A model generated the notes under the pieces. That model worked only from the letters and a program-made list of their open reading frames with translations. It searched no databases and was not told where the DNA came from. Shown here piece after piece: positions 34,171-42,761 of a stretch of DNA of 64,000 nucleotides; position 1 is the first letter of the stretch, and each line of letters opens with the position of its first letter. The translations under genes were made by a program, and so were the position numbers. The stretch is from Bacillus sp. PK3_68 (GTDB lineage: Bacteria > Bacillota > Bacilli > Bacillales > Domibacillaceae): contig NZ_NQYC01000001.1 in assembly GCF_003600835.1 (NCBI RefSeq), positions 2,961,001 to 3,025,000 on the forward strand, in the 5' to 3' direction.

Positions 34171-34314
34171 ATGGCCAATAATGACCATAACCATCTCAAC
34201 GAAAAAGAAAGAAAGAAGCAGGAAGAACAGCAGCAGGAAAATGAATTTAGAAATCAAGCACGCTATCCCGATCAGCAAAATCGTTTAAAAGACCAAGAAA
34301 ACATGAGAAAGTAA
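34171..34314 (+). CDS. Small hydrophilic protein of unknown function
   Basis: A 47-residue ORF from ATG 34171 behind a strong GAGGAGGG site. The product is very rich in Gln, Asn, Glu and Lys (KERKKQEEQQQENEFRNQAR) with no hydrophobic stretch, so it is probably disordered or helical. The open frame extends upstream to 34021, but only this start has a ribosome site. It is followed by a terminator, so it is a genuine single-gene unit. Small acid/amide-rich proteins of this sort are often sporulation- or stress-related in Bacillus; that link is not shown here. Confidence 0.65.
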   Translation: MANNDHNHLNEKERKKQEEQQQENEFRNQARYPDQQNRLKDQENMRK

Positions 34315-34320
34315 AACAGA

Positions 34321-34346
34321 AAAAGCTGTCTTGGACAGCTTTTTTG
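34321..34346 (+). terminator. Terminator after the 47-residue ORF
   Basis: GCTGTC-TTG-GACAGC flanked by AAAA and TTTTTT. Confidence 0.85.
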
Positions 34347-34519
34347 CTTGCAACGAAGAGGAAGACAATAAAGAATAAACTCAGTAAGCCAATCAATTTA
34401 ATTAAATTTAGAAAGTTAACGAGAAATTTCAGTTGATTTGCGTTAAAATAGGAGCGTGAAGTGAAAGCAGGACCTAAAGGTGCTGCTCCCTATTATTTAT
34501 ATAAGTGAGGAGTTAAATA

Positions 34520-35461
34520 ATGAGTAAAGTGCTTATTTTCGGACACAAAAATCCGGACACAGATTCTATTTGTTCTGCGATTGCGTATGCGGCTTTGAAA
34601 AAAGAATTAGGAGTAGAGGCAGAGCCTGTTCGTCTTGGTGAACTGAATGGCGAAACAGAATATGCATTAAATCAATTTAATGCCGAGCTTCCAAGACTAA
34701 TTGACAAAGCAGCTCCAGAAGCAGCGCACGTTATTTTAGTAGACCATAATGAGCGACAGCAAAGTGTAGACGATATTAATGATGTGCGTATACTCGAAGT
34801 AATCGACCATCATCGAATCGCGAATTTCGAAACGAGTGACCCGTTGTACTATCGCGCTGAACCAGTAGGCTGTACAGCTACTATTTTAAATAAAATGTAT
34901 AAAGAAAACGGCGTCGCTGTTCAAAAAGACATCGCGGGCTTGATGCTATCTGCGATTATTTCCGACTCGCTTTTATTCAAATCTCCGACATGCACAGAGG
35001 AAGATGTAAAAGCTGCTCAAGAACTGGCAAGCATTGCAGGTGTTGATGCTGAGGAGTATGGGCTTGCTATGTTAAAGGCAGGTGCTGATTTAAGAAGCAA
35101 GTCAACAGAAGAGTTGGTCTCACTTGATTCCAAAGTATTTGCGATGGGAGACTATCAAGTAGAAGTTGCACAGGTAAATGCTATTGATGTATTGGATGTA
35201 TTGGCACGCAAAGAAGACATCGAAGCGGCTTTAGAGCGCACAATTGCAGAAAAAGGCCTCGATTTATTTTTATTCGTGATCACAGATATTTTAAACAGCA
35301 ACTCCGTCGCAATTGTAGCGGGTAAAGAGGCAGCAGTTGTGGAAAAAGCATACAACACACCGATTTCTGATGACAGAACGATCATCCTTGAAGGTGTGGT
35401 ATCACGAAAAAAACAAATTATTCCAGTTTTAACGGATATTTTTCAGGGTATGACAAAATAA
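34520..35461 (+). CDS. ppaC: Manganese-dependent inorganic pyrophosphatase
   Basis: A 313-residue family II pyrophosphatase of the DHH phosphoesterase superfamily. Metal ligands are in [13 protein letters not shown] (8-20), VDHNERQQS and [10 protein letters not shown]; the DHHA2 C-terminal domain carries the substrate-binding [10 protein letters not shown]. It hydrolyses pyrophosphate to phosphate, pulling biosynthetic reactions forward. Length is normal and the GAGGAG site is well placed. It is monocistronic, followed by a hairpin terminator. Confidence 0.96.
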   Translation: MSKVLIFGHKNPDTDSICSAIAYAALKKELGVEAEPVRLGELNGETEYALNQFNAELPRLIDKAAPEAAHVILVDHNERQQSVDDINDVRILEVIDHHRIANFETSDPLYYRAEPVGCTATILNKMYKENGVAVQKDIAGLMLSAIISDSLLFKSPTCTEEDVKAAQELASIAGVDAEEYGLAMLKAGADLRSKSTEELVSLDSKVFAMGDYQVEVAQVNAIDVLDVLARKEDIEAALERTIAEKGLDLFLFVITDILNSNSVAIVAGKEAAVVEKAYNTPISDDRTIILEGVVSRKKQIIPVLTDIFQGMTK

Positions 35462-35469
35462 TAAAGACA

Positions 35470-35508
35470 GAAGCATGACCGAGCTGAGGCTTGTGTCATG
35501 CTTTTTTT
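35470..35508 (+). terminator. Terminator after ppaC
   Basis: AAGCATGAC pairs with GTCATGCTT around a 14-base loop, then a T tract. Confidence 0.85.
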
Positions 35509-35686
35509 GAAAAGAAAAATTAGATAGAAGATTAAAATTATTTAGAAATAATAAAATTGGATTGACAACTTAAGTTAAACGCAATATGATTAAGTAGTTT
35601 CACTTTTTCGAAATAATTTATGCCTATTAAATTTTTTGATAATACTGCAAATATAAACTGGGCATGAGAAGGAAGGAGATCTTAAA

Positions 35687-37180
35687 TTGGATAGCAATCA
35701 AAAGAAGAAGATTGCCGAAAGTGTACCTCAGACTGGCTTTTTTGGTCATCCTAAAGGTTTATCCACTTTGTTCTTTACGGAGTTTTGGGAGCGTTTTTCA
35801 TATTATGGAATGAAAGCGATTCTGCTTTATTATATGTATTACGAAGTTTCTAAAGGCGGGTTAGGTCTTGATCAAGGCACGGCGGCCGCTGTTATGGCAG
35901 TTTATGGCTCACTCGTTTATATGTCTGGAATTATCGGAGGATGGCTTGCTGACCGCCTGCTCGGTACATCGAAAACCGTCTTTTATGGCGGTGTGCTTAT
36001 CATGCTTGGACACATTGCCCTTGCTTTCCCGGGTGGTGTAACCGCTTTATTCATTTCTATGGGATTGATTGTTATTGGTACGGGCCTTTTGAAACCTAAT
36101 GTATCAAGCATTGTCGGAGATATTTATGCTGATGAAGGTGCGCGCCGTGATTCTGGTTTTAGCATTTTCTACATGGGAATTAACGCTGGAGCGCTGATCG
36201 CTCCATTAATCGTTGGTACAGTTGGTCAGGAGTATAATTTTCATTTGGGCTTTAGCCTTGCAGCTATCGGAATGTTCTTAGGCTTGGTTGTATTCGCTGT
36301 AACAAAAAAGACCAGACTTGGTTTGGCCGGTACTTATGTACCTAACCCGCTGACGGGAGAAGAAAAAAAGAAAGTCTTTATTCAAATCGGTATTGGCACC
36401 TTAGTGATCGTTATTTTAGGTGCAATTGGAATGACAACTGGCTTATTAACTATTGACCGTTTTATTTTGCTTGTTAGTATTTTAGGAATTATTATTCCGG
36501 CTGCTTATTTCATTATGATGTACCGCAGTCCGAAAACATCAGAAATAGAGCGTTCTCGTCTTCTTGCTTACATTCCTTTATTCATAGCGGCTACTATGTT
36601 TTGGGCGATCCAGGAACAAGGATCTATTATCCTGGCAAGATATGCCGATGAACGGACGCAGTTGGACTTTGCAGGAATGCATTTACAATCTTCTTGGTTC
36701 CAAACATTAAACCCATTATTTATCGTTGCATTTGCACCTGTTTTTGCTTGGCTGTGGGTCAAGCTAGGCAAACGCCAGCCGTCTACACCAAAGAAATTCT
36801 CGCTTGGTCTGCTGTTTGCTGGGTTATCATTCCTTGTAATGATCATACCGGCCTATGTAAATGGAACAGAAACACTAGTTCATCCAATGTGGCTTGTACT
36901 TAGTTTCTTCCTTGTTGTTATTGGCGAGCTTTGCTTATCGCCTGTTGGGCTTTCGGCAACAACTAAACTGGCGCCAGCTGCTTTCTCAGCCCAAACAATG
37001 AGTTTATGGTTCTTAACAAGTGCATCTGCCCAAGCAATCAATGCACAAATCGTTCGTTTATATAAACCAGAAACAGAAATTATCTATTTTGGTGCCATCG
37101 GTGCTGCTTCTATCGTTCTTGGATTGATTCTTTATCTCATATCCAAGAAAATTCATACGATGATGAAAGGCGTTAACTAA
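35687..37180 (+). CDS. POT family di-/tripeptide:proton symporter (DtpT-like)
   Basis: A 497-residue carrier with about 14 hydrophobic segments. The proton-coupling signature FTEFWERFSYYGMKAIL (ExxER, TM1) and the PTR2 signature FSIFYMGINAGALIAPLIVG identify the proton-dependent oligopeptide family. It imports di- and tripeptides. It starts at TTG with AAGGAGAT upstream. An AT-rich 150-base leader precedes it, and TTGACA (35561) with a loosely spaced TATGAT may be the promoter. It is closed by a strong terminator. Confidence 0.92.
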   Translation: MDSNQKKKIAESVPQTGFFGHPKGLSTLFFTEFWERFSYYGMKAILLYYMYYEVSKGGLGLDQGTAAAVMAVYGSLVYMSGIIGGWLADRLLGTSKTVFYGGVLIMLGHIALAFPGGVTALFISMGLIVIGTGLLKPNVSSIVGDIYADEGARRDSGFSIFYMGINAGALIAPLIVGTVGQEYNFHLGFSLAAIGMFLGLVVFAVTKKTRLGLAGTYVPNPLTGEEKKKVFIQIGIGTLVIVILGAIGMTTGLLTIDRFILLVSILGIIIPAAYFIMMYRSPKTSEIERSRLLAYIPLFIAATMFWAIQEQGSIILARYADERTQLDFAGMHLQSSWFQTLNPLFIVAFAPVFAWLWVKLGKRQPSTPKKFSLGLLFAGLSFLVMIIPAYVNGTETLVHPMWLVLSFFLVVIGELCLSPVGLSATTKLAPAAFSAQTMSLWFLTSASAQAINAQIVRLYKPETEIIYFGAIGAASIVLGLILYLISKKIHTMMKGVN

Positions 37181-37210
37181 AACGTTAACACCATTGCTTC
37201 AATTGATAGA

Positions 37211-37249
37211 AAAGCCATTTGCTAGTTTGACTAGCAAATGGCTTTTTTT
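37211..37249. terminator. Terminator after the peptide transporter gene
   Basis: AAAGCCATTTGCTAGT pairs with ACTAGCAAATGGCTTT, then T7. Confidence 0.92.
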
Positions 37250-37301
37250 GTCTCTCTTTTGCTATAGTAGAAGCAGAAAAGCGTGACAATGAGGTGGGAA
37301 A

Positions 37302-38534
37302 ATGACAGAAAAACTATTTTATGAAGATGCGTATATTCAGTCTTTTACTGCAAATGTTCTAGAGGAGGGCGTAGATGAAGCAGGCCGAAGATTTGCTGTT
37401 CTGGACAGCACAGCTTTTTATCCGGAGGGTGGCGGCCAGCCGTGCGATACAGGAAAGATAAATGGCATAAGGGTAACGGACGTTCAATCTGTTAACGGAG
37501 TCATTCGCCATTATCTTGAAGAGGAGCTTGGGATGTCGCACGAGAAGGTAAATGGAGAAATCAATTGGGAACGCCGTTACGATCATATGCAGCAGCATGC
37601 GGGCCAGCATATTTTATCGGCTGCGTTTGAGGAATTATTTGGAATTCGAACAACAAGTTTTCATCTGGGGGAAAAAACAGTAACGATAGATTTAGATACG
37701 GACTCTTTGACAGAGGAAGTGCTTAAGAAGGCGGAAAAGAAAGCTAATGAAATTATTTTAGAAAACCGTGCAATTGAAACGAAGTGGATAACCTTTGGGG
37801 AGGCTTCTCGCTATCCGTTAAGAAAGGAATTAGCTGTAACGGGGAATATTCGACTCGTTATCATTCCGGACTTTGATTATAATGGCTGCGGGGGAACACA
37901 TCCACACAGCACAGGTGAGGTGGTGGCGATTAAGCTGTTAAAATGGGAAAGGCAGCGCAAGCACGTTCGTTTGGAATTTGTTTGCGGCGGGCGGGTGCTA
38001 AAGCAGCTTGGAGAAAAGCAAGCAGTGATCCGAGAGCTTTCCCGTCTGTTGAACAGCCCTCAGGACAAGATGACTGGGGCAGCCCGTCAGTTGCTTGAAG
38101 AGAAAAAGGCATTACAAGCCGCACTTGACGAAGCGAAGGATCAACTGCTTGAGCATGAAGTAAAGGTGTTGCTGCAAAAAGCAATACATAAGGAAGGATA
38201 TAAGCTGCTCGTTCAAGTATTTCGGAACCGCACAATACAGGAGCTTCAAAAAATGGCGCGGCTAGCAATTGAAAAGGATGCGGGAGTTGTCGCAGCCTTT
38301 GTAGCAGAAAATGAAAACAAGCTCCAGCTTACCGCGGCTAGTGGGAATGAAACGACGAATATTGATTTAAAAAAAGCGGCTTCTTTCATTTTCCCGCTTA
38401 TTGAGGGGAAAGGCGGCGGCCAGCCTCACTTTATTCAAGGTGGCGGTCAACGCACTATGCCTGGCGAGGAATTAGCTAAAGCTTTTGAAGAGATCTTGGC
38501 CTCTGCGTCTCTTCAAATGGATAAAAAGTATTAG
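37302..38534 (+). CDS. Alanyl-tRNA editing protein, AlaX-L type
   Basis: A 410-residue free-standing editing protein that deacylates mischarged tRNA(Ala), mainly Ser-tRNA(Ala). The zinc-binding editing core is visible: HAGQH (HxxxH near residue 98-102) and the later GCGGTHPHSTGEV (CxxxH). A linker helix (about 250-290) leads to a DHHA1-like C-terminal domain ending in GKGGGQPHFIQGGGQ. That domain and the length place it with long AlaX proteins rather than the 150-220-residue short forms. It is monocistronic with a GAGGTGG site and a weak hairpin downstream. Confidence 0.9.
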   Translation: MTEKLFYEDAYIQSFTANVLEEGVDEAGRRFAVLDSTAFYPEGGGQPCDTGKINGIRVTDVQSVNGVIRHYLEEELGMSHEKVNGEINWERRYDHMQQHAGQHILSAAFEELFGIRTTSFHLGEKTVTIDLDTDSLTEEVLKKAEKKANEIILENRAIETKWITFGEASRYPLRKELAVTGNIRLVIIPDFDYNGCGGTHPHSTGEVVAIKLLKWERQRKHVRLEFVCGGRVLKQLGEKQAVIRELSRLLNSPQDKMTGAARQLLEEKKALQAALDEAKDQLLEHEVKVLLQKAIHKEGYKLLVQVFRNRTIQELQKMARLAIEKDAGVVAAFVAENENKLQLTAASGNETTNIDLKKAASFIFPLIEGKGGGQPHFIQGGGQRTMPGEELAKAFEEILASASLQMDKKY

Positions 38535-38546
38535 TTTATTAGAGGA

Positions 38547-38599
38547 GGGAGCAACAGGTTGAGCAGGAAGCTTATTGAAACTTTTTGCTCTTTTTTTCG
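38547..38599 (+). terminator. Weak terminator after the alaX gene
   Basis: GAGCAA pairs with TTGCTC across a long loop, followed by T7. The T tract is good but the stem is short. Confidence 0.45.
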
Positions 38600-38629
38600 T
38601 AAAGAAAATAAACAGAACGGAGGGGGATT

Positions 38630-39613
38630 ATGGATAAAGAAAAAGCGAAACAAATAGCGAGCCGGTTTGCTGCGGATTATGAGCAGCTGGTGAAGGCAGT
38701 TAGTTGGGGAGTCGATAAACGCCAGCTACTGTCCATTGTTGCCCAATATGCAGCCGCCGGACGGACATTTTCAGCGAAGGAGTTTTTGCAGCTTTCTGAT
38801 CATATTAAAGCAAACTCAGGATGGTTGTCCGGATTGAAAGGTTCTTTTAACTATTCAATGACTGCTTTATTATCGACCGGTTTTGATGACCCATATAGTG
38901 GGTTTGAAAAGATGCAGCACAGCTATCAGTTGCTCGTGGATCATGGCTTTCGGAAAACAGCATTTACATACATTGCAGCCATTACGTTAGTTTCTATTAC
39001 AGAAGATACAGAGGAAAGAACACGGACTGCCGTACAGGCAAAACAAATTCATAAAAAAATGAGAAAGAACCATTATTTCTTAACTTCTCAGGATGATTAT
39101 CCGCTCTCTATTCTCCTGGCCCGGCAAGATCAGGGTGAATTGATAGATAAGATTGAATTTTACTATTCCAAATTAAGCGAAGGACCGTTCTGGAAGGGAA
39201 ATGATTTGCAGCTGCTGTCCCACATTCTTGCACAAAGCAACAGCAATGACTGGGAATCGCTTGTTGAAAGAACATTTCGCTGGTTTGAAGAATTTCGTAG
39301 CCGCGGATTAAAAGTGAAAGGTCTTCATTACCCATTGATCGGCCTGCTGGCTTTGACAGCTTCTCCTCAGGAATTGATAGAAGAAGTATTGATATTAGCG
39401 GAGACGCTTAATCAGGAAAAGCTCTTTAAATGGTACAGAGACATGGGGCTTCTGATTGCCGGCCAAATCGTCGTGCGGGAAAAAATCTCCGAGGATCAAG
39501 CGGCCTTTACAAGTTTCGCAGTTTCCATTGAAGCAGTACTGCAGGCCCAGCAAGCAGCGATGATTGCTGTTATGTCAGCTGGGGCGGCCGCTGCTGCTTC
39601 TTCCGGCGAATAA
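38630..39613 (+). CDS. DUF4003 family protein
   Basis: A 327-residue, mostly helical cytosolic protein. The segments GSFNYSMTALLSTGFDDP, KMRKNHYFLTSQDDYPLSILLA and HILAQSNSNDW match the DUF4003 family, which occurs in Bacillaceae and has no known activity. The C-terminus is an Ala-rich tail. No transmembrane or catalytic motif is evident. An AACGGAGGGGG site precedes ATG 38630. It may share a transcript with alaX if the weak hairpin between them is leaky. Confidence 0.75.
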   Translation: MDKEKAKQIASRFAADYEQLVKAVSWGVDKRQLLSIVAQYAAAGRTFSAKEFLQLSDHIKANSGWLSGLKGSFNYSMTALLSTGFDDPYSGFEKMQHSYQLLVDHGFRKTAFTYIAAITLVSITEDTEERTRTAVQAKQIHKKMRKNHYFLTSQDDYPLSILLARQDQGELIDKIEFYYSKLSEGPFWKGNDLQLLSHILAQSNSNDWESLVERTFRWFEEFRSRGLKVKGLHYPLIGLLALTASPQELIEEVLILAETLNQEKLFKWYRDMGLLIAGQIVVREKISEDQAAFTSFAVSIEAVLQAQQAAMIAVMSAGAAAAASSGE

Positions 39614-39621
39614 AAAATTAA

Positions 39622-39650
39622 TTGACAGAAAAGTTAATCACCTGTAAGAT
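39622..39650 (+). promoter_or_regulatory. Sigma-A promoter of the candidate structured RNA
   Basis: TTGACA, 17 bases, TAAGAT. The -35 is perfect and the -10 matches 5 of 6 positions. It starts 8 bases after the DUF4003 stop. Confidence 0.75.
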
Positions 39651-39656
39651 AAGGGT

Positions 39657-39847
39657 ATTGAATGAATAGTAAGCGGGCATGGAAAGTCACTTCTATAAAG
39701 ACTTCCTCTTTATGATCAAGTGAAATGGCCATTCTGCTGTAATATACGTAGAAACTGTCAAATCTGTTCTAGTCTCAAGAAAAGGAGACAAGGGCGCAGA
39801 TTAAGCCAGTGATATCTTCTGCTATGGGGATATTGCTGGCTTTTTTC
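39657..39847 (+). ncRNA. Candidate structured leader or small RNA of about 190 nt
   Basis: Between a good sigma-A promoter and an intrinsic terminator lies about 190 bases without an ORF. Nested pairings are visible: CACTT-N2-ATAAAG with CTTTAT-N4-AAGTG (about 39690-39726), bracketed by ATGG/CCAT, then GTCTC-N8-GAGAC (about 39772-39789), then the terminator AAGCCAGTGATATC/GATATTGCTGGCTT with T6 (39802-39847). This could be an independent small RNA or a riboswitch-type attenuator for the 36-residue Cys-rich ORF that begins 41 bases later. I could not match it to a known riboswitch consensus by eye. Confidence 0.5.
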
Positions 39848-39888
39848 GTTTCACTTTCCATCATAAAAATACGAGGAGGAAAAGAAAC

Positions 39889-39999
39889 ATGTGTAAAAAA
39901 ACTGGTTGTGGAAAATGTAAAAACTGTCCAATGTTAGCTGCTGTCCAAGAAAGAAATGCACAAAAGAAACTAGCTGTTTTAAAAAGTGAGTCTAAATAA
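39889..39999 (+). CDS. 36-residue Cys-rich small protein
   Basis: ATG 39889 follows ACGAGGAGGAAAAG at ideal spacing. The first half has four cysteines in the pattern C-x4-C-x2-C-x2-C (MCKKTGCGKCKNCP), a plausible zinc or iron-sulfur knuckle; the second half is a basic helix. It lies directly after a terminator-ended RNA candidate and so may be expressed only on readthrough. I do not recognise a family. The ribosome site and clean Cys spacing argue against chance. Confidence 0.6.
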   Translation: MCKKTGCGKCKNCPMLAAVQERNAQKKLAVLKSESK

Positions 40000-40150
40000 T
40001 TGTATCCAATATGATTTGAAGTAGTCACTCCTGTTTAAGGGGTGACTATTATTTGTGTCCTTTTAATGTTGTTTTAATAGCGTTTATAAAAATATTCTTG
40101 CAATTCTATATTTTTTATGATAAATTTTTTGTATCCAATATCCAATACGG
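40000..40150. promoter_or_regulatory. Repeated TTGTATCCAATAT motif upstream of the gntR gene
   Basis: TTGTATCCAATAT occurs at 40000-40012 and again at 40129-40141. The second copy runs on as a direct repeat of ATCCAAT. Both lie upstream of the GntR start at 40185 and may be its autoregulatory sites. Evidence is the repetition only. Confidence 0.35.
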
Positions 40151-40184
40151 ATGAGGTTAATCTTTCTTATCAGGGGGTCTATCT

Positions 40185-40868
40185 ATGAGTTTTCAGCCCT
40201 CGAAGGACAAAACGACTGTCGTCAGTTATGTAACTAAAAACTTAAGACAGGCGATTTTAAATGGAACATTCGAGAAGGGAGAGAGGCTGATCCAGGAAGA
40301 CTGGGCAAATACTTTGAATGTTAGCCGGATGCCGATCCGAGAAGCGCTAGCCCAGCTTCAAACCGAAGGTCTGGTAAAGCTTGTTCCACATAAAGGGGCA
40401 ATCGTCACTCCGATTACAAAAGAAGATATTGAAGAAATTTATCATTTAAGATCTTATTTAGAAGGGCTTGCTGTTGAGAAATCTCTTCCTTTTTTAACGG
40501 AGGAAGATAAACAGGAGTTAAAAGAAATAGTAGAAAAAATGGAAGCGCTGCAATTGTCAGATGAAACAAATGATACCTATATTGCTTTAAATGAAAGCTT
40601 CCATAAGTTGCTGCAAAAGGGCTGCCCTTGGCCAAGGCTAACAAAGGCTGTAGAGAATTTGGGGATTTCTCCGATTGCTCCGAGTCTGCTGGCAGATTAT
40701 TACTCGGAAACGCAGAAAGAGCACCGGTTTATCTATGAAGCAGCTGTCAGAAATGATCCTGCCGAGCTGCGAGCTGCAGTAGAGTATCACCTTTTGCGAA
40801 CAAAAAATAATTTAATTTCTTATATGGCTGACTTAGAGTCGGCTGATGAACATCTATCCAAACAATAA
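40185..40868 (+). CDS. GntR family (FadR/FCD type) regulator of the glutarate operon
   Basis: A 227-residue regulator with an N-terminal winged helix (about 12-76; GERLIQEDWANTLNVSRMPIREALAQLQTEGLVKLVPHKGAIV, the classic GntR pattern) and a C-terminal FCD ligand domain (about 85-220; IYHLRSYLEGLAVE, with histidines for metal and ligand binding). In other bacteria an FCD regulator of this type (CsiR/GlaR) represses glaH-lhgO and responds to glutarate or 2-hydroxyglutarate. Here it immediately precedes lhgO (38-base gap), so the same role is the best inference. It has a CAGGGGG site. Confidence 0.85.
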   Translation: MSFQPSKDKTTVVSYVTKNLRQAILNGTFEKGERLIQEDWANTLNVSRMPIREALAQLQTEGLVKLVPHKGAIVTPITKEDIEEIYHLRSYLEGLAVEKSLPFLTEEDKQELKEIVEKMEALQLSDETNDTYIALNESFHKLLQKGCPWPRLTKAVENLGISPIAPSLLADYYSETQKEHRFIYEAAVRNDPAELRAAVEYHLLRTKNNLISYMADLESADEHLSKQ

Positions 40869-40906
40869 AATCTATAAAATAGAGAAACGATGAAGGAGAA
40901 GATAAC

Positions 40907-42121
40907 ATGTACGACTTCGCTATTGTTGGCGGTGGGATCGTTGGATTGTCTACCGCAAAAGCGCTATATGAACGGTATCCAAATGCAAAGGTGCTTTTAG
41001 TTGAAAAAGAAGCCGAGCTGGCAGCCCACCAAACGGGCCATAACAGCGGAGTAATCCACTCGGGCATTTATTATAAACCGGGAAGCTACAAGGCGCGCTT
41101 TGCTCGTCAAGGAAGCAAATCCATGACTGAATTTTGTAAGAAGTATGATATCGAACATGACATTTGCGGAAAAGTAATCGTGGCAACGAAGGACGAAGAG
41201 CTGCCTCTTTTGGATAATCTGTATGAACGTGGCCTGCAAAATCAACTGGATGTAAAAAAGATTAGCAAAGAAGAGCTGAAAGAAATCGAGCCTCATGTAA
41301 ACGGAAAGGCTGCCATTAAAGTAGCGGCGGCTGGTATTGTGAACTATAAGCAAGTAACAGAAAAATTTGCGGAGATTGTTCGCGAACAAGGTGCCGACAT
41401 CCGTTTAAATACGAAGGTTGAAAACATTGGTGAATCCAATGATGGCATTACGATCGAAACGAATAAAGGCACATTCAGAGCGAGATTTTTAATTAACTGT
41501 GCTGGTCTTCACAGCGATCGGGTGACGAAGCTTGCTGGTTACAAAACGGATGTAAAAATTATTCCATTCCGTGGAGAGTACTATAAGCTGATCCCTGAAA
41601 AAAGACACTTGGTAAAAAATTTAATTTACCCTGTACCCAATCCAAAATTCCCTTTCCTTGGTGTTCACTTTACACGGATGATTGGCGGAGAGGTAGATGC
41701 AGGTCCGAATGCTGTTCTTAGTTTTAAACGCGAAGGATATAAATTATCCGACTTTAATTTAAAAGACTTTGCTGAAGTCATGGGTTATCCGGGCTTCTGG
41801 AAGCTGGCAAGCAAGTTCATGGGTGAAGGGCTGGAAGAAATGGCGCGCTCTGTCAGCAAGGCAAAATTTGTAGCGAGCCTTCAAGAGCTCATTCCAGAAA
41901 TTCAAGCAGAGGACTTAGTACCAGGACCAGCAGGTGTTCGAGCCCAAGCGGTTAAAACGGACGGCGGCTTTGTCGACGATTTCCATATGATTAACGGAGA
42001 AAATAGCATCCATGTTTGCAATGCGCCATCACCGGCTGCCACAGCTTCGATTGAAATTGGCAAAGAGATTGTCAGCCAGATTACTGAACAACATCATTTA
42101 ACAAGCGCAATTAGTTCGTAA
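40907..42121 (+). CDS. lhgO: L-2-hydroxyglutarate oxidase/dehydrogenase
   Basis: A 404-residue FAD enzyme that oxidises L-2-hydroxyglutarate to 2-oxoglutarate. The N-terminus has the dinucleotide fold IVGGGIVGLSTAKAL and the LhgO hallmark HQTGHNSGVIHSGIYYKPGS. Internal RGEYYKLIPEK and VHFTRMIGGEVDAGPNAVLS, and C-terminal DLVPGPAGVRAQAV, are also diagnostic. Electrons probably pass to quinone. Its substrate is the product of GlaH, encoded in the same cluster, completing glutarate to 2-oxoglutarate. It has a GAAGGAG site. Confidence 0.95.
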   Translation: MYDFAIVGGGIVGLSTAKALYERYPNAKVLLVEKEAELAAHQTGHNSGVIHSGIYYKPGSYKARFARQGSKSMTEFCKKYDIEHDICGKVIVATKDEELPLLDNLYERGLQNQLDVKKISKEELKEIEPHVNGKAAIKVAAAGIVNYKQVTEKFAEIVREQGADIRLNTKVENIGESNDGITIETNKGTFRARFLINCAGLHSDRVTKLAGYKTDVKIIPFRGEYYKLIPEKRHLVKNLIYPVPNPKFPFLGVHFTRMIGGEVDAGPNAVLSFKREGYKLSDFNLKDFAEVMGYPGFWKLASKFMGEGLEEMARSVSKAKFVASLQELIPEIQAEDLVPGPAGVRAQAVKTDGGFVDDFHMINGENSIHVCNAPSPAATASIEIGKEIVSQITEQHHLTSAISS

Positions 42122-42140
42122 GCGGAAAGGGGAATTTTTT

Positions 42141-42467
42141 ATGATTAACTCAAAAGTAATGTTTATTGCAGGGCACGCACGTCTGCCACAAGGGATGGCA
42201 GCGAAGAGTGTGTTTGATACATTAACAATCACCGCAGAAGTTGACACCAAGTATGGAGTGATCATTGAAGCTTCCTGTACGCTGGCAACGGAACATGGCA
42301 GGGAATTTATCGGGCAACTGTTGAAGGGAGTCAGTCTGAAAGACGGGATCGAGGAGCCGCTAAAGCAGCTTCAGCAATATTATAAAGGCAAAGCTGCTAA
42401 TGCACTCGCTGCTGCCTTGAATGATTTACACCTTCATTATCAGCAAATAGCGAAAAATTCGAAATAA
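42141..42467 (+). CDS. DUF3870 family protein
   Basis: A 108-residue protein matching DUF3870: FIAGHARLPQGMAAKSVFDTLTITAEVD, then YGVIIEASCTLATEHGREFIGQLLKG, and a C-terminal helix (QQYYKGKAANALAAALND). The compact alpha/beta fold has no known activity. It lies 19 bases after lhgO and before the glaH promoter, which suggests a role linked to 2-hydroxyglutarate or glutarate. Conserved Gly, Thr and Cys residues could bind a small ligand; this is speculation. Confidence 0.7.
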   Translation: MINSKVMFIAGHARLPQGMAAKSVFDTLTITAEVDTKYGVIIEASCTLATEHGREFIGQLLKGVSLKDGIEEPLKQLQQYYKGKAANALAAALNDLHLHYQQIAKNSK

Positions 42468-42480
42468 ATAATTAAATATA

Positions 42481-42509
42481 TTGACAATTATGTGTCGGTC
42501 ACATACAAT
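42481..42509 (+). promoter_or_regulatory. Sigma-A promoter of glaH with embedded operator dyad
   Basis: TTGACA, 17 bases, TACAAT. In the spacer is a perfect dyad TATGTG-TCGGT-CACATA (42489-42505) that overlaps the -10 by two bases. This is an ideal repressor position, possibly for the GntR protein encoded upstream. Confidence 0.8.
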
Positions 42510-42761
42510 GATGTTAACTAGAATTAAATATTTGCCTTTTGAAAATAGCCTTTTCAAAAAAACGCGAATATTACTATAGAACGATGTTTGAGTGGAAAAT
42601 AAAATACCAAACTGAAATATTTACTGTGACTCCAATTCCATGGAGCAATGAAGTAATTATTAGCCAGTTTACTATCCTTGGACGCAAAGGGTGTAAACTG
42701 GCTTTTTTTATTTCCTACCCAGACAAAAACATTATTTTTCGACAAATAGGAGGAATTATTA
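42510..42761 (+). promoter_or_regulatory. Long glaH leader containing an intrinsic terminator
   Basis: Between the promoter and ATG 42762 lies a leader of about 245 bases. AGCCAGTTTAC (42662-42672) pairs with GTAAACTGGCT (42693-42703) and is followed by T7, a textbook terminator upstream of the coding sequence. An AAACTG segment at 42609-42614 could pair with the terminator's CAGTTT arm as an antiterminator. This suggests conditional readthrough in addition to the operator. A TTG-initiated ORF (42539) through the leader lacks a ribosome site and encodes the hairpin, so I do not call it. Confidence 0.6.
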
